Assembly (NCBI GenBank): GCA_964484185.1
Contig: CAZAEQ010000009.1
Span: 62,001-126,000, forward strand
DNA from: F1-120-MAGs238 sp964484185
GTDB taxonomy: Bacteria > Planctomycetota > Phycisphaerae > Phycisphaerales > UBA1924
Length of the DNA stretch: 64,000 bases
Direction: 5' to 3'
Below are positions 1-8,613 of this stretch, piece by piece. The notes under the pieces are model-generated. The model was given only the letters and a program-made list of their open reading frames with translations, ran no database searches and had not been told where the DNA came from. Both the position numbers and the translations under genes were made by a program. How positions within the stretch are numbered: position 1 is the stretch's first letter; each line of letters starts with the position of its first letter.

Positions 1-1395
1 AACAGCGTGCTGTGGCAATTGCAATTCCAATCGATGCCCTTCGCGGTCTCTCTTACTTATTGATATCTCTCCTTGACGGCCGAGCACGCGAGCACTCTTG
101 ACGACGCCATGCATCGGCACAGCGAGTCGCCCATCAGTTGGCCAATCAAACACCATGAGGTACAGCACTCCCGGCTTTTGGGTTGCTCTGCCCCAGGGCA
201 GGCGGGCGAAGGGACTGGCGGTGGTGCCGTAGATTGCTTCGGAGTTCACCTTCATCCAGGCACCAGTGGCACGAAGCGTTGCTTGCGCTGCATCGGGCAC
301 TTTTCCATGCGAGTCAGGGCCGATATTAAGCAGCAGATTGCCGCCTTTTGAAACAACATCGCAGAGCAGCCGCACGATAGTGGTCTTATCTTTCCAATGC
401 GTGTCGTGGGAGCTATATCCGTACGACTCGTTGAGCGTGTGATTCACTTCCCAATCCATACCGGGAAGTCCGGTTGGAGGGACATACTTCTCTGGCGTTC
501 CGTAGTCCCCGCTCTTGTTTTCAAGCCCTTCAAAGAGCCGGTTGTTGACGACGATGCCCGGTTGTTTCGTTCGCAGGTCAGCCAACAACTCCGATGCGCC
601 CCACGCCTTGCCTTGACGCTGCTGATCTGAGTAGTCGAACCAGATTGTGCAGAGCGGCCCGTAGTTTGATAACAGCTCGTTTACATGGCCGCGGATGTAA
701 TCGATATATGCGGCGTGGTTTCGCTGGTGCTCGACTTTAGGATATGCCGGAATTGCCATTTCATAGGCATCAGGATGTTGCCAATCGAGCAATGAGTAGT
801 AGAAACCCGCACGCAGGCCGCGTGAACGCATAGATTCAGCGAATTCACGAGCCATATCTCGACCGGGCGGCGAGATATTCGTGCTTTCGGTGATTTTGTT
901 GGCAAGCGAATATTCCGCTTTTGAATTAAAGAGTGTGAAACCGTCGTGATGTTTTGAAGTCATCACGGCGTATCGCATGCCAGCTTCCTTGGCAAGGTCA
1001 GCCCATGTATCGGTCACACCTGGATCAGGCGTGAAGAGAGGCTTCATTGTTCGCGCATACTCATCGCAGGGCACAGCGGCCCAATGCTGTATCCACTCTG
1101 CGTAATGCTGCTCGTAGACCTTGGTATTCCAGACTCCACCGGCTCCAGAGTACAGGCCCCAATGGATGAACATCCCAAAGCGTGCATCTCTCCACCACGA
1201 CATGCGCTGGTCGCGGTCGGCGTTCCAAAGAGCCAATTCGGTTTCTTCCCTGGTTGGCTGTTCAGTCGGCTCGGCGGCATTGACAGATGAGGCTACCGCA
1301 CAGAGAGCGGAGATGCTCAAACAGAAATATCGCTTGCGTGAGCCCAAAAGTGTGCCAACAACAGCCACGAAGATTCGCAGATTCGCTCGGTGCAT
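1..1395 (-). CDS. Alpha-L-fucosidase, GH29 family (3' end outside window)
   Basis: Predicted exported glycosidase that removes alpha-L-fucose from glycans. Reading leftward from the ATG at 1395, the frame is open through base 1, giving 465 codons with the C-terminus missing. Residues 1-41 form a signal-peptide-like segment (hydrophobic stretch, then VNAA). The catalytic domain follows: WWRDARFGMFIHWG near residue 65, the SKHHDGF motif typical of GH29, and TIWFDYSD, in which Asp254 matches the family's nucleophile position. The family assignment is strong. Substrate (fucoidan, fucosylated glycans) and export are inference. The 77 bp to the upstream zinc-ribbon gene could allow co-transcription. 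Confidence 0.9.
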   Translation of the reverse strand, partial: MHRANLRIFVAVVGTLLGSRKRYFCLSISALCAVASSVNAAEPTEQPTREETELALWNADRDQRMSWWRDARFGMFIHWGLYSGAGGVWNTKVYEQHYAEWIQHWAAVPCDEYARTMKPLFTPDPGVTDTWADLAKEAGMRYAVMTSKHHDGFTLFNSKAEYSLANKITESTNISPPGRDMAREFAESMRSRGLRAGFYYSLLDWQHPDAYEMAIPAYPKVEHQRNHAAYIDYIRGHVNELLSNYGPLCTIWFDYSDQQRQGKAWGASELLADLRTKQPGIVVNNRLFEGLENKSGDYGTPEKYVPPTGLPGMDWEVNHTLNESYGYSSHDTHWKDKTTIVRLLCDVVSKGGNLLLNIGPDSHGKVPDAAQATLRATGAWMKVNSEAIYGTTASPFARLPWGRATQKPGVLYLMVFDWPTDGRLAVPMHGVVKSARVLGRQGEISISKRDREGHRLELQLPQHAV

Positions 1396-1472
1396 GGCCG
1401 CATGGTAGGGAGCTGCCCAAGTGCGGCATCTGGTATTTCTGCGTGACTCCCCTTCGGCGCACGCTGAACTCC

Positions 1473-1946
1473 CTACATAACCTTCAAAAGCGCGGTCACC
1501 CACAGGCTCAGGATCAGCAGCGATACTCCCCAGCAACTGCCGACAACTGTCCAGCGTCGCCTTCGCGAGCTCGTGCGAAACCAGCGACGGCAACTCGCAG
1601 AGAGAAACTTGGCGACACCGACTGCATCGACGATGGCGATTGCCAGCGGCGCCCAGATCAGCACCATGCTTTCTTTCTGGTTTGGGAAGCCTTTTTCTAC
1701 CGCGCTGATCAATATCACTACAACGAGCCCCATAGCAAAGCAGACTCCGCAGGCCGCCAGCCCGATCGTCGCCAGCACAAACTGCACGATTGGCGGCTCT
1801 GCGAGCGAGACAGACATGACTAGTTGTTGATGGCACTCCGGGCAGCGGTCGGTTGCGAGGCCGCGCAGGTTGTACGTACATGCGGGACATGCAACATCGC
1901 GTTGCTGTAGATATGCGGCGAGGTATTCGCTCTCTGGGTTCGACAT
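1473..1946 (-). CDS. Zinc-ribbon membrane protein, unknown function
   Basis: Small protein of 157 aa. An N-terminal zinc ribbon is formed by CPAC (Cys20/Cys23) and CPEC (Cys35/Cys38). Three hydrophobic segments follow at about residues 53-83, 95-112 and 135-155, separated by an Arg-rich stretch near 120-131. I chose the ATG at 1946 because it places the ribbon close to the N-terminus; a longer frame exists up to 1997, but its extra residues look non-conserved. No clear Shine-Dalgarno sequence is visible. Zinc-ribbon plus membrane-helix proteins of this layout are common in planctomycetes, but their role is not known to me. It lies between the Kelch/Ig protein and the fucosidase on the same strand. 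Confidence 0.6.
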   Translation of the reverse strand: MSNPESEYLAAYLQQRDVACPACTYNLRGLATDRCPECHQQLVMSVSLAEPPIVQFVLATIGLAACGVCFAMGLVVVILISAVEKGFPNQKESMVLIWAPLAIAIVDAVGVAKFLSASCRRWFRTSSRRRRWTVVGSCWGVSLLILSLWVTALLKVM

Positions 1947-2012
1947 GCAACAGTGCTCTGAGAAGCCATGACGATAGCCGGGCCGGGATGTTGGCATGTA
2001 TTCGAGCGAGCG

Positions 2013-3395
2013 TCAGCACCCATCAGCAAATACATCGACAAAGTCCAGGTAGTCAAAGAAGTCGATCGTCCCGTCGTGGTTGAAATCGGCTCGCGGTTCG
2101 CTTGAACTGAAGAATGAAACGAAGTCGAGGTAGTCAAAGAAATCGATGGCGCAGTCAGAGTTGAAATCTGCAGCGCAAAGCGAGAGTGAAGCTGCGGTGC
2201 TGTTGGCTATTCCGCAGCTGTTTGTCACTGCACATTCATACCAGCCGATGTCAGACTCGGTCATTGATTCAATGATCAGCGTCGCCTGGGTTGCGCCGGC
2301 GATATCCGTCGCAAGATCGCTGCGACGCCACTGGTAGGTCATTGGGCCAGAGCCGGATGAACTGACTGAGAAAGTAACCTGGTTACCGATGCAGCCGTAT
2401 TGCGTACGAGGTTGCTCGTTGACCATTGGCGTAGTACACAACTCCCAAGTCTCGCCGAGCACTCCGGTACTGCCAAAACCACCGAAAATAACCGCGACGT
2501 TGCGCGAAGCATCAAAGGCCATCGAGTGCAGAGATCGCGTTGATGGGCCGGCAATCAGGACCTGTGTCCAGATTGATCCGTTCCACTCCCAGGTTTGATC
2601 GCCTCCCATATCGCCACCGAAAAGCACGGTGACGTTGCGGCTGGCATCAAAGGACATGGTGTGGCCGTAACGAGCGGAAGGTCCAGATTCGCCGCGCGAA
2701 GTCCAAGAAGCGCCGTCCCACTCCCAGGTGTCGCCGAGGTTGGTAGATCTGTTGCCACCGAAGAGAACGGTTTTGGCACGAGCAGAGTCATATGCCATTG
2801 CGTGAAAGAAACGAGCCGAAGGGCCAGAGACGGGAGCTTGTGTCCAGGCGGCTCCATCCCATATCCACGTTTCGTTGCTAAATGTAGTGCCGAGGTCGGT
2901 TTGGCCGCCAAAGAGGACAACATTGCCGCGCGCAGAATCAAAGACCATGGCATGTCCGTGACGGGCGGAAGGCCCGGAGACCCAGCGACGAGTCCAGCTA
3001 GTTCCATCCCATTCCCAGGTCTGATCGGTCAGGTCATTGACTATGCGGCCGCCAAACAGGACTGTTTTAGCGGATGGTGCGTGGAATGCCATAGCTAGTT
3101 CGGAGACGTTCTGCGGCCCCCAAATAGCCTGGAGGCTCCAGGTAGTACCGTTGAATTCCCATGTTTCGTTGCCGCCGAGCACACCGCCATACAGGATATT
3201 GACGCCTCGAAGCGAGTCAAATGTCATGGATTGCAGGAACCGTGGAACTGGGCCAGAAACGGTCTTTTGTTGCCAGACTACCGATTGTGCGAGTGCGGAC
3301 TGTCCCATGAAAGCGCTTAACAGCGATGCAGCGGTTGCAGACAAAGTCACCATTGATCTTGGCAAAGCCAAGCAAGCAGTTCCGAAACACCACAT
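2013..3395 (-). CDS. Secreted Kelch-repeat/Ig-like protein with dockerin-like C-terminus
   Basis: Exported 460-aa protein. After a signal peptide ending near QSALAQS come about six Kelch-type blades, each following the pattern GPSARxxHAMxFDSAR...VLFGG...ETWEWDG..W, which predicts a six-bladed beta-propeller. A single Ig-like domain follows (CIGNQVTF ... YQW ... GWYEC). The C-terminus holds two copies of a calcium-loop module, each DFN-x-D then IDFFDYLDFV. The start at 3395 was picked for the GAGGG sequence 8 bases upstream; ATGs at 3413 and 3353 are alternatives. The same C-terminal module ends the protein at 13466-15175, so it is probably a shared surface-attachment or sorting tag (inference). 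Ligand unknown. Confidence 0.8.
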   Translation of the reverse strand: MWCFGTACLALPRSMVTLSATAASLLSAFMGQSALAQSVVWQQKTVSGPVPRFLQSMTFDSLRGVNILYGGVLGGNETWEFNGTTWSLQAIWGPQNVSELAMAFHAPSAKTVLFGGRIVNDLTDQTWEWDGTSWTRRWVSGPSARHGHAMVFDSARGNVVLFGGQTDLGTTFSNETWIWDGAAWTQAPVSGPSARFFHAMAYDSARAKTVLFGGNRSTNLGDTWEWDGASWTSRGESGPSARYGHTMSFDASRNVTVLFGGDMGGDQTWEWNGSIWTQVLIAGPSTRSLHSMAFDASRNVAVIFGGFGSTGVLGETWELCTTPMVNEQPRTQYGCIGNQVTFSVSSSGSGPMTYQWRRSDLATDIAGATQATLIIESMTESDIGWYECAVTNSCGIANSTAASLSLCAADFNSDCAIDFFDYLDFVSFFSSSEPRADFNHDGTIDFFDYLDFVDVFADGC

Positions 3396-3631
3396 TTCAG
3401 CATCCCTCACCATTGCCTCTGTCCGAAGCAATCCCGATAGAGCCTACCACACCTGAGAAGGAACTCAACCTAAAACTTGTGAGGATTGCGAGAATCGAGG
3501 AAGACTCCATGCCACGCGATACGGGAGTTTGCGGGACACAACTAGACCAAACCTAACGTGCTACTAATACGAGAGCCGGCCAACAAAATGTCGGTTGAGT
3601 GACAAAATTCTGCAAATTCTGCGTTATCGGG

Positions 3632-3660
3632 TTGATTCCAATTGAAGGTTCCTGTATAAC
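3632..3660 (+). promoter_or_regulatory. Sigma-70-like promoter for the PEP-CTERM-like pair
   Basis: TTGATT and TATAAC are separated by exactly 17 bases, which predicts a start near 3667 and a leader of about 60 bases before the ATG at 3726. It is the only convincing signal seen in the 330-base gap between the divergent genes at 3395 and 3726. Judged by eye only. Confidence 0.5.
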
Positions 3661-3725
3661 TGACAACGAGAGAGTCACATCGGCGGGATGGATCCGCGGC
3701 CGGTGCCTAAGGAAGAGAGAGAGAA

Positions 3726-4346
3726 ATGCATACACAGGCTCGATATATCGGTGCAATTAGTGCGTTTTCGATTCTTGCGATGGCAGGCGCGGGGCCGCTC
3801 GCGACCGATCCGACAGCGATGGCTGGCTGGCGCGGCTCAACGTTGTTTACTGATGGTGTGCTGAACGTTCTGATTGATTACGCGGTGTATGCACCCGGTG
3901 CGTATGGCGCGGGTGATCCATCCGGCGGCACACGATTCGTGTATGCCTATCAGGGATTCAATCTATCCACCACACGCCCATTCAGCAACGTTTCGATCGG
4001 GTTTGAGGATGCATCGGTGGTGTGGGACGGCGGATTTGATCCGACCCGCGGCACACTCGGCGGCGTGATTCCATTATTCCAGGACAGCCGGGCGGGATCA
4101 GGGTTCCCCACCTCAAGCTTTCGTTCGATCTTTATGGCCGGCGGCGGACCTTTCACCAAGGTGAACCCCGGACAGTGGTCACAGGTCATGCTGTACACAA
4201 GTCCAATGGGACCGCAAATGTACAGTTCTTCGGTCATCGATGATGGTCGTCAAGTTCAATTGGCGCTACCCAGCCCAATTCCATCACCGGCATCTCTGAC
4301 ACTTCTGGCAACGGCGGGCCTCGTTTCCGTCCGTCGTCGCCGCTAA
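3726..4346 (+). CDS. Secreted PEP-CTERM-like protein, copy 1
   Basis: Exported 206-aa protein of unknown function. A signal peptide (about residues 1-20) is followed by a beta-rich domain and the tail PSPIPSPASLTLLATAG ending in RRRR. This is the Phycisphaerae form of the PEP-CTERM sorting signal, expected to be cleaved by an exosortase at the envelope. The purine-rich ribosome site GGAAGAGAGAGAG sits directly before the ATG. It is a diverged paralog of the next gene: both share W-x-G-x-T...DYAVYAPG, then YAYQ, then LYTSPMGP or LYSSPIGP, then the tail. The pair probably forms one transcript. Confidence 0.75.
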   Translation: MHTQARYIGAISAFSILAMAGAGPLATDPTAMAGWRGSTLFTDGVLNVLIDYAVYAPGAYGAGDPSGGTRFVYAYQGFNLSTTRPFSNVSIGFEDASVVWDGGFDPTRGTLGGVIPLFQDSRAGSGFPTSSFRSIFMAGGGPFTKVNPGQWSQVMLYTSPMGPQMYSSSVIDDGRQVQLALPSPIPSPASLTLLATAGLVSVRRRR

Positions 4347-4402
4347 ATCAGTTAGTTCCAACTGCATGATTTGAAGTTGTTTCTATTAGGGAGGAGAGAG
4401 AA

Positions 4403-5083
4403 ATGTTCAAGGTTTCACATAGGTTTGGATTAGGCCTCGCCGCCGTTGCGGCAGTGGGTGTGTTTTCTTCCATGGCATCGGCGAGCTGGAACAATCGAGT
4501 TCTTTTGAACGCGATGTCCGGTCTGTATCAGCCGGCCAGCTGGCAGGGGCAGACCCGGTTCCTTTCGACCAACGGCGTCCGCACCTTGGACATCACGGTT
4601 GATTATGCCGTGTTCGCTCCTGGCCAATTCCCCGGCAATTACACACCATTTGCGGGCTTCCTTATGCCACCGGCAAATGATTACCTCTACGCGTACCAGG
4701 TCTACAACACCGGCGTGGCCAATGGCGGGTTGAGCGATACCCAGTTCAGCCAGCTCGGAATTGACACGCTCGGCCCAGTGTCATCGCTTGGCAAAGATCA
4801 GTCTGGCGTTGGCCCCACCGGCGATGCTGGCGGCGTGAACACCAATTTCGCATTCCTCTCACAGCAGGGCGCTTCGTACCTCTTCCTGATTCCCTCGATT
4901 CAGGTAAATGAGTACAGTCTTGTTCTTCTCTACTCAAGCCCGATCGGCCCTTCGTTCTCAAACGCAACGGTCTACGACTCAGGCTTGAGCGCCACCGGCA
5001 ACCTGCCGACCCCAATCCCGGCTCCTGCTTCCGCGGCACTCGCGCTCGCAGGGCTTGGTGCGGTCGCCCGTCGTCGTCGCTGA
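4403..5083 (+). CDS. Secreted PEP-CTERM-like protein, copy 2
   Basis: Exported 226-aa paralog of the preceding gene, 56 bases downstream. The signal peptide ends near SMASAS. The mature part carries DYAVFAPGQF, YLYAYQVYN and LLYSSPIGPSF, which align with copy 1, and it ends PIPAPASAALALAGLG then RRRR, a PEP-CTERM-like sorting tail. GGGAGGAGAGAG precedes the ATG. A strong terminator follows 29 bases after the stop codon. Function unknown; a surface or matrix structural role is inference from the sorting tail. Confidence 0.75.
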   Translation: MFKVSHRFGLGLAAVAAVGVFSSMASASWNNRVLLNAMSGLYQPASWQGQTRFLSTNGVRTLDITVDYAVFAPGQFPGNYTPFAGFLMPPANDYLYAYQVYNTGVANGGLSDTQFSQLGIDTLGPVSSLGKDQSGVGPTGDAGGVNTNFAFLSQQGASYLFLIPSIQVNEYSLVLLYSSPIGPSFSNATVYDSGLSATGNLPTPIPAPASAALALAGLGAVARRRR

Positions 5084-5112
5084 AAATTGAATATCGATTC
5101 ACGGATTCACGA

Positions 5113-5148
5113 AGCACTGGTCTCTTTGGGACCAGTGCTTTTGTTTTT
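5113..5148 (+). terminator. Rho-independent terminator after the PEP-CTERM-like pair
   Basis: A perfect 10-bp stem (AGCACTGGTC / GACCAGTGCT) with a 7-base loop is followed by TTTGTTTTT. It sits between the convergent ends at 5083 and 5167 and serves the plus-strand pair. Confidence 0.9.
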
Positions 5149-5166
5149 AGGTTGGAACAAGATGGC

Positions 5167-6048
5167 TTAGATCAGTCCAAATCGAGCGCGGATGCGGTGT
5201 TCAAATACCGCGAAGACCCAACGGTCAAACGTCATGCCGACGATGACCATGACGATCATCATGGCGACGACTTGTGCGACATCCGAGAAATCTCTTCCCA
5301 TGTTGAGCAGAAAGCCAAGGCCACGGCGCTGGGCGAGCAGGATCAACTCAGCGCCAAGCAAGGAGCGCCAGGAGAAGGAGAATCCCTGGCGGAGCGTGCC
5401 GGCCAGCGTGGGGAGCGATGCGGGGACCAGGACGGATGTGTAGAGGCGTATGCCGCGTGCGCCGAGCATTCGCCCTGCAGCGCGGTATATTGGAGGGAGT
5501 GCCCTGAGTCCATCGCGCATGCCGATGGCCATCGCGAATGCGCTTCCCATGATCATGACGAAAAGAATGCCGCGTTCGTTAATGCCGAAGATATGTATCG
5601 CCAGCGGCACCCAGCAGACACTTGGAAGGGTCTGAAGACCCAGAAACATCGGACCAAGCAGTGCATTGAGGAATGACCATCGCCACAGGGCGACGCCAAA
5701 GATCGTGCCCAGGAAGATCGCCGCTGAGAAACCGACGGCCAAACGCACGCCGCTGGTTGCGAGTGCTTTGACAAGCGGGCTCTGAAGAATGGGGTCTTTG
5801 GGCAATGGTGTGGCTGATGGAGCATCGGGGTTTGCCCATGGCCAGCCAGGGGCGATGGGATCACCGAAGAAGGTGGGCCGATTCAGCAAATGAAACGCGG
5901 CATCAACTATGTGGGAGGGAGCAGGAAAGACCCAGCTTTTCCAATCGATGACGCGATAGGCGGCTTCCCATGTGATGAAGATCGCAAGCCACGCAGTGAT
6001 GAGTAAGGCACGCCTAGTCAGCGTGTGTTTGATGCTCGGCGTTGACAC
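5167..6048 (-). CDS. ABC transporter permease, NitT/TauT (SsuC-like) type
   Basis: Inner-membrane permease of 293 aa and the last gene of a binding protein-ATPase-permease operon. The first hydrophobic helix is ALLITAWLAIFITWEAAYR; several more follow, with the family's EAA-type loop around GMRDGLRALPPIYRAAGRMLGA. I chose the GTG at 6048 because AGGAGG lies six bases upstream. The longer frame begins at a TTG at 6090 deep inside the ATPase gene. With the GTG start, the gene overlaps the ATPase 3' end by 35 bases, suggesting translational coupling. Family members import sulfonates, taurine, nitrate or thiamine precursors; the substrate here cannot be read from sequence. Confidence 0.85.
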   Translation of the reverse strand: MSTPSIKHTLTRRALLITAWLAIFITWEAAYRVIDWKSWVFPAPSHIVDAAFHLLNRPTFFGDPIAPGWPWANPDAPSATPLPKDPILQSPLVKALATSGVRLAVGFSAAIFLGTIFGVALWRWSFLNALLGPMFLGLQTLPSVCWVPLAIHIFGINERGILFVMIMGSAFAMAIGMRDGLRALPPIYRAAGRMLGARGIRLYTSVLVPASLPTLAGTLRQGFSFSWRSLLGAELILLAQRRGLGFLLNMGRDFSDVAQVVAMMIVMVIVGMTFDRWVFAVFEHRIRARFGLI

Positions 6049-6847
6049 GCGTGACCTCCTCCTGAATCTCAGTACGGACGATGTGACCAAGCTCGCTGAG
6101 CTCGGGACTGTCCATAGGGCGCGGGTGCGGAATGGTGACGGCGATTTCTTTGCGGATTCGGCCGGGATATGCGTTCATAATAATGATGCGGTCGGCGAGA
6201 CGCACAGCCTCACCGACGGAGTGGGTCACAAAGAGGACGGTGTTGCGGGTTTTCCACCAGAGGCGCTGAAGCTCATCGTGAAGGAGCGTGCGGGTTTGTG
6301 CATCCAGAGCGGCGAAAGGTTCATCCATCAGGAGGACCCGAGGGCGCACGACCAGGGCACGGGCGATGGCGATGCGGTGACGCATGCCACCAGAGAGTTC
6401 GTGCACGAGTTTGTTTGCGGCAGAAGAGAGGTTGACCATCTGAAGAGCTTCTGCGACTCGTGCATCTCGATCGGGCTTTGACATGCCTGCCATCTTGAGC
6501 CCAAAAGCGATATTGTCGGCGGCGGTGAGCCAGGGAAAAAGGCTGTGTTCCTGAAAGACCATGGCGCGGTCGGGCCCTGGCGCGAGGATCGGACGACCAT
6601 CGAGCAGTGCCTTGCCGCGGGTTGGCCGAAACATGCCTGCGGCGATGTTGAGCAGCGTGGTCTTGCCGCAGCCGCTGGGCCCCACCACTACTACGAACTC
6701 TCCGGGCTCGATTCGCAAAGTGATGTCGTCGAGGATGACGTGGCCGTTTGCGGGAGCGATGTGGGTGATGCCGATGAGATCAAGCCGCCCCTGCGCAATT
6801 GGCGGGGACGGCACGGCGATCGGCGGACTGAAGGGAATGGTGGTCAA
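6014..6847 (-). CDS. ABC transporter ATPase, NitT/TauT (SsuB-like) type
   Basis: Cytoplasmic ATPase of 277 aa that powers the adjacent permease. The order of motifs is standard: Walker A GPSGCGKTT (about 56-64), Q-loop VFQEHSLFPW (about 97-106), signature LSGGM (151-155), Walker B VLLMDEP (171-177) and the switch His in FVTHSVGEAV. Length fits the SsuB/TauB group. The first 20 residues are Pro-rich and probably disordered. Its ATG overlaps the stop codon of the binding-protein gene (ATGA), and its 3' end overlaps the permease start. Confidence 0.93.
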   Translation of the reverse strand: MTTIPFSPPIAVPSPPIAQGRLDLIGITHIAPANGHVILDDITLRIEPGEFVVVVGPSGCGKTTLLNIAAGMFRPTRGKALLDGRPILAPGPDRAMVFQEHSLFPWLTAADNIAFGLKMAGMSKPDRDARVAEALQMVNLSSAANKLVHELSGGMRHRIAIARALVVRPRVLLMDEPFAALDAQTRTLLHDELQRLWWKTRNTVLFVTHSVGEAVRLADRIIIMNAYPGRIRKEIAVTIPHPRPMDSPELSELGHIVRTEIQEEVTRVNAEHQTHAD

Positions 6848-7938
6848 TGGTCGGTACGCACAGATTCTTTTTTGCCGCTTTTTTCGAGGATTTTTCGCAG
6901 AAGAGCGGTGTCGACCAGAGTATCAACATTGGCGATATTACGCGTCTGCTTCAGGTCGTAGGCCCACTGCGCGAAGGTCTTGAGGGAATCCGCGAGCGGT
7001 TCGGTAGTGAATTTCACACGGGAGACTGCATCGGCGACGATCTGGGGACTGATCTTTTTGCCCGAGAGTCTTTCCATCGCGCTCGCGAGCGCGGGAAGAT
7101 GCGGCGCTGGATCTGTGACGAGAGCGGTGGTCCAGTTGATGTGGACCTGAAGAATGCGCTCGACCGCATCGGGGTGAGCGAGGAGAAACTCCGGAGACAC
7201 TACCAGGAGCGTTAAGGCAAAATTCTTGTCTGGCCAGAGGTCTTTCTCTTCTGCGATCACTTTCGCATTGGCCTCGGCAATGAGACGCGCTCCCCAGGGC
7301 TCTACGGCCCACGCCGCATCAATCTGTGACCGGGCCATCATGGCGGCCTGTTCAGCGTTGGGGACCGGGATGATGTTGTCCGCATCTGGTTGACCGAGCA
7401 TGTGGATCAGATAGTGTCGAGCAGAGACGTCCTGCGTGTTTCCAAGCTGGGGTGAGACGATTCGCTTTCCCTTGAGATCCTGTAGTTTTTCGATGCCTGA
7501 TCCGGGCCGCGCAACGATGACAACGCCGCAGCCCGCAGAACCGGAAATGACTTTGATGCCTTTGCCGCGGCTCTGCAGATGGGCGGCGAGCGCGGGGCTC
7601 GGGCCCACGTACCCGATGTCGATCTCTCCCGCGAAGAGTGCCTCGATCAATGAGGGGCCGGCATTAAAGATCCTGGTTGTGAGTTCTGCGGGAGCGAGGG
7701 CTTTGGCGAAGTCGCCGGATTCAACGCCGAGCAGGGCCTGAGCATGGGTCACGTTGGCGAAGTAGCCGAGACGAACCTTTTTTACAGTCAATGCCGCGGG
7801 CGCATCGGCGAGAGCTGGCACGCTTGCAAGCGCGCTGGCAGGGCGGAAGGCAAGGCACATGATCATGAGGAAGAGTGTGAAGATCGAAGTGGCGCACGAG
7901 ATCTTTGTGATCTGCAGTGAAAACCTCACGATCGACAT
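6844..7938 (-). CDS. ABC transporter substrate-binding protein, NitT/TauT (SsuA/THI5-like)
   Basis: Periplasmic or membrane-tethered binding protein of 364 aa. The start at 7938 has AGGAG six bases upstream; the frame continues further up without support. Residues 1-40 form a signal sequence. The mature part carries the NMT1/SsuA-like signature VRLGYFANVTHAQAL, the ligand-pocket stretch GEIDIGYVGPSPA and GSGIEKLQDLKGKRI. The family includes sulfonate, taurine, nitrate and thiamine-precursor binders. It lies 102 bp downstream of a TPP-dependent oxidoreductase operon on the same strand, which makes a thiamine precursor one possible ligand (speculative). Confidence 0.88.
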   Translation of the reverse strand: MSIVRFSLQITKISCATSIFTLFLMIMCLAFRPASALASVPALADAPAALTVKKVRLGYFANVTHAQALLGVESGDFAKALAPAELTTRIFNAGPSLIEALFAGEIDIGYVGPSPALAAHLQSRGKGIKVISGSAGCGVVIVARPGSGIEKLQDLKGKRIVSPQLGNTQDVSARHYLIHMLGQPDADNIIPVPNAEQAAMMARSQIDAAWAVEPWGARLIAEANAKVIAEEKDLWPDKNFALTLLVVSPEFLLAHPDAVERILQVHINWTTALVTDPAPHLPALASAMERLSGKKISPQIVADAVSRVKFTTEPLADSLKTFAQWAYDLKQTRNIANVDTLVDTALLRKILEKSGKKESVRTDH

Positions 7939-8040
7939 GATGAACTCCTGATCGTCCGGGTCACGGACAATTGCCATTGTACCGGGTCGAGGATTCAGGT
8001 GAAAGTGCGGGGCAGTCGATTTCGATGGACCAATTGAGTC

Positions 8041-8613
8041 TCATCCGGCGGGCACAGCAATGGACTGAGCCAATTGCCGCCCCGCTTCGATGGCCCGCTG
8101 ATTCAGTTCGCGGAACTTGACCGGCACGCGGGCAAGAATGGCAGTGTGAAGATGTTCAGCGTCGACCAGGCCCGCCAGTTCATTGACTGCAGCGAGAGCC
8201 ACTACATTGGCTGTTACTTTACTCCCGACTTTTGTCGCGGTCGCACTGATGGGAAGGCGTACGACGCGGCCCTTGCATGCTGCGACCGAGCCATTGCACA
8301 TCACATCTGCGCCGACAGAAGTTGAGTCGATCACAACGAGCGTGCCTTTGTGCACCTGTGGCATGTACTTCTGAGCCGCCTCAGTGGAAAGACAGAGAAG
8401 CACATCCGGAACGGTCACCTGGGGATAGGCGATGCTCCCCGCGGAAATGATCACTTCGGACTTGCTCGATCCGAGCCGCGCCTCAGGTCCGTAGGTCTGG
8501 GTCTGTACGACGTTGCGCCCATCGAGCATGGCCGCCTCCGCGAGGATGACCCCGGCGGTGATCAGTCCCTGTCCTCCCGATCCACTCAATCGCACCTGCA
8601 CAGTCGTACTCAT
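8041..8613 (-). CDS. korC: 2-oxoacid:ferredoxin oxidoreductase, gamma subunit
   Basis: Gamma subunit (190 aa) of a 2-oxoacid:acceptor oxidoreductase, which oxidatively decarboxylates a 2-oxoacid to an acyl-CoA and passes electrons to ferredoxin. The N-terminal VRLSGSGGQGLITAG and QTQTYGPEARLGSSKSE are the family's hallmark segments. The ATG overlaps the beta-subunit stop (ATGA arrangement), and it is the last gene of the cluster. The separate gamma chain, as opposed to one fused to alpha, and the GPSTGQPT motif in alpha favour 2-oxoglutarate or a branched 2-oxoacid over pyruvate as substrate, but this is inference. Confidence 0.9.
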   Translation of the reverse strand: MSTTVQVRLSGSGGQGLITAGVILAEAAMLDGRNVVQTQTYGPEARLGSSKSEVIISAGSIAYPQVTVPDVLLCLSTEAAQKYMPQVHKGTLVVIDSTSVGADVMCNGSVAACKGRVVRLPISATATKVGSKVTANVVALAAVNELAGLVDAEHLHTAILARVPVKFRELNQRAIEAGRQLAQSIAVPAG

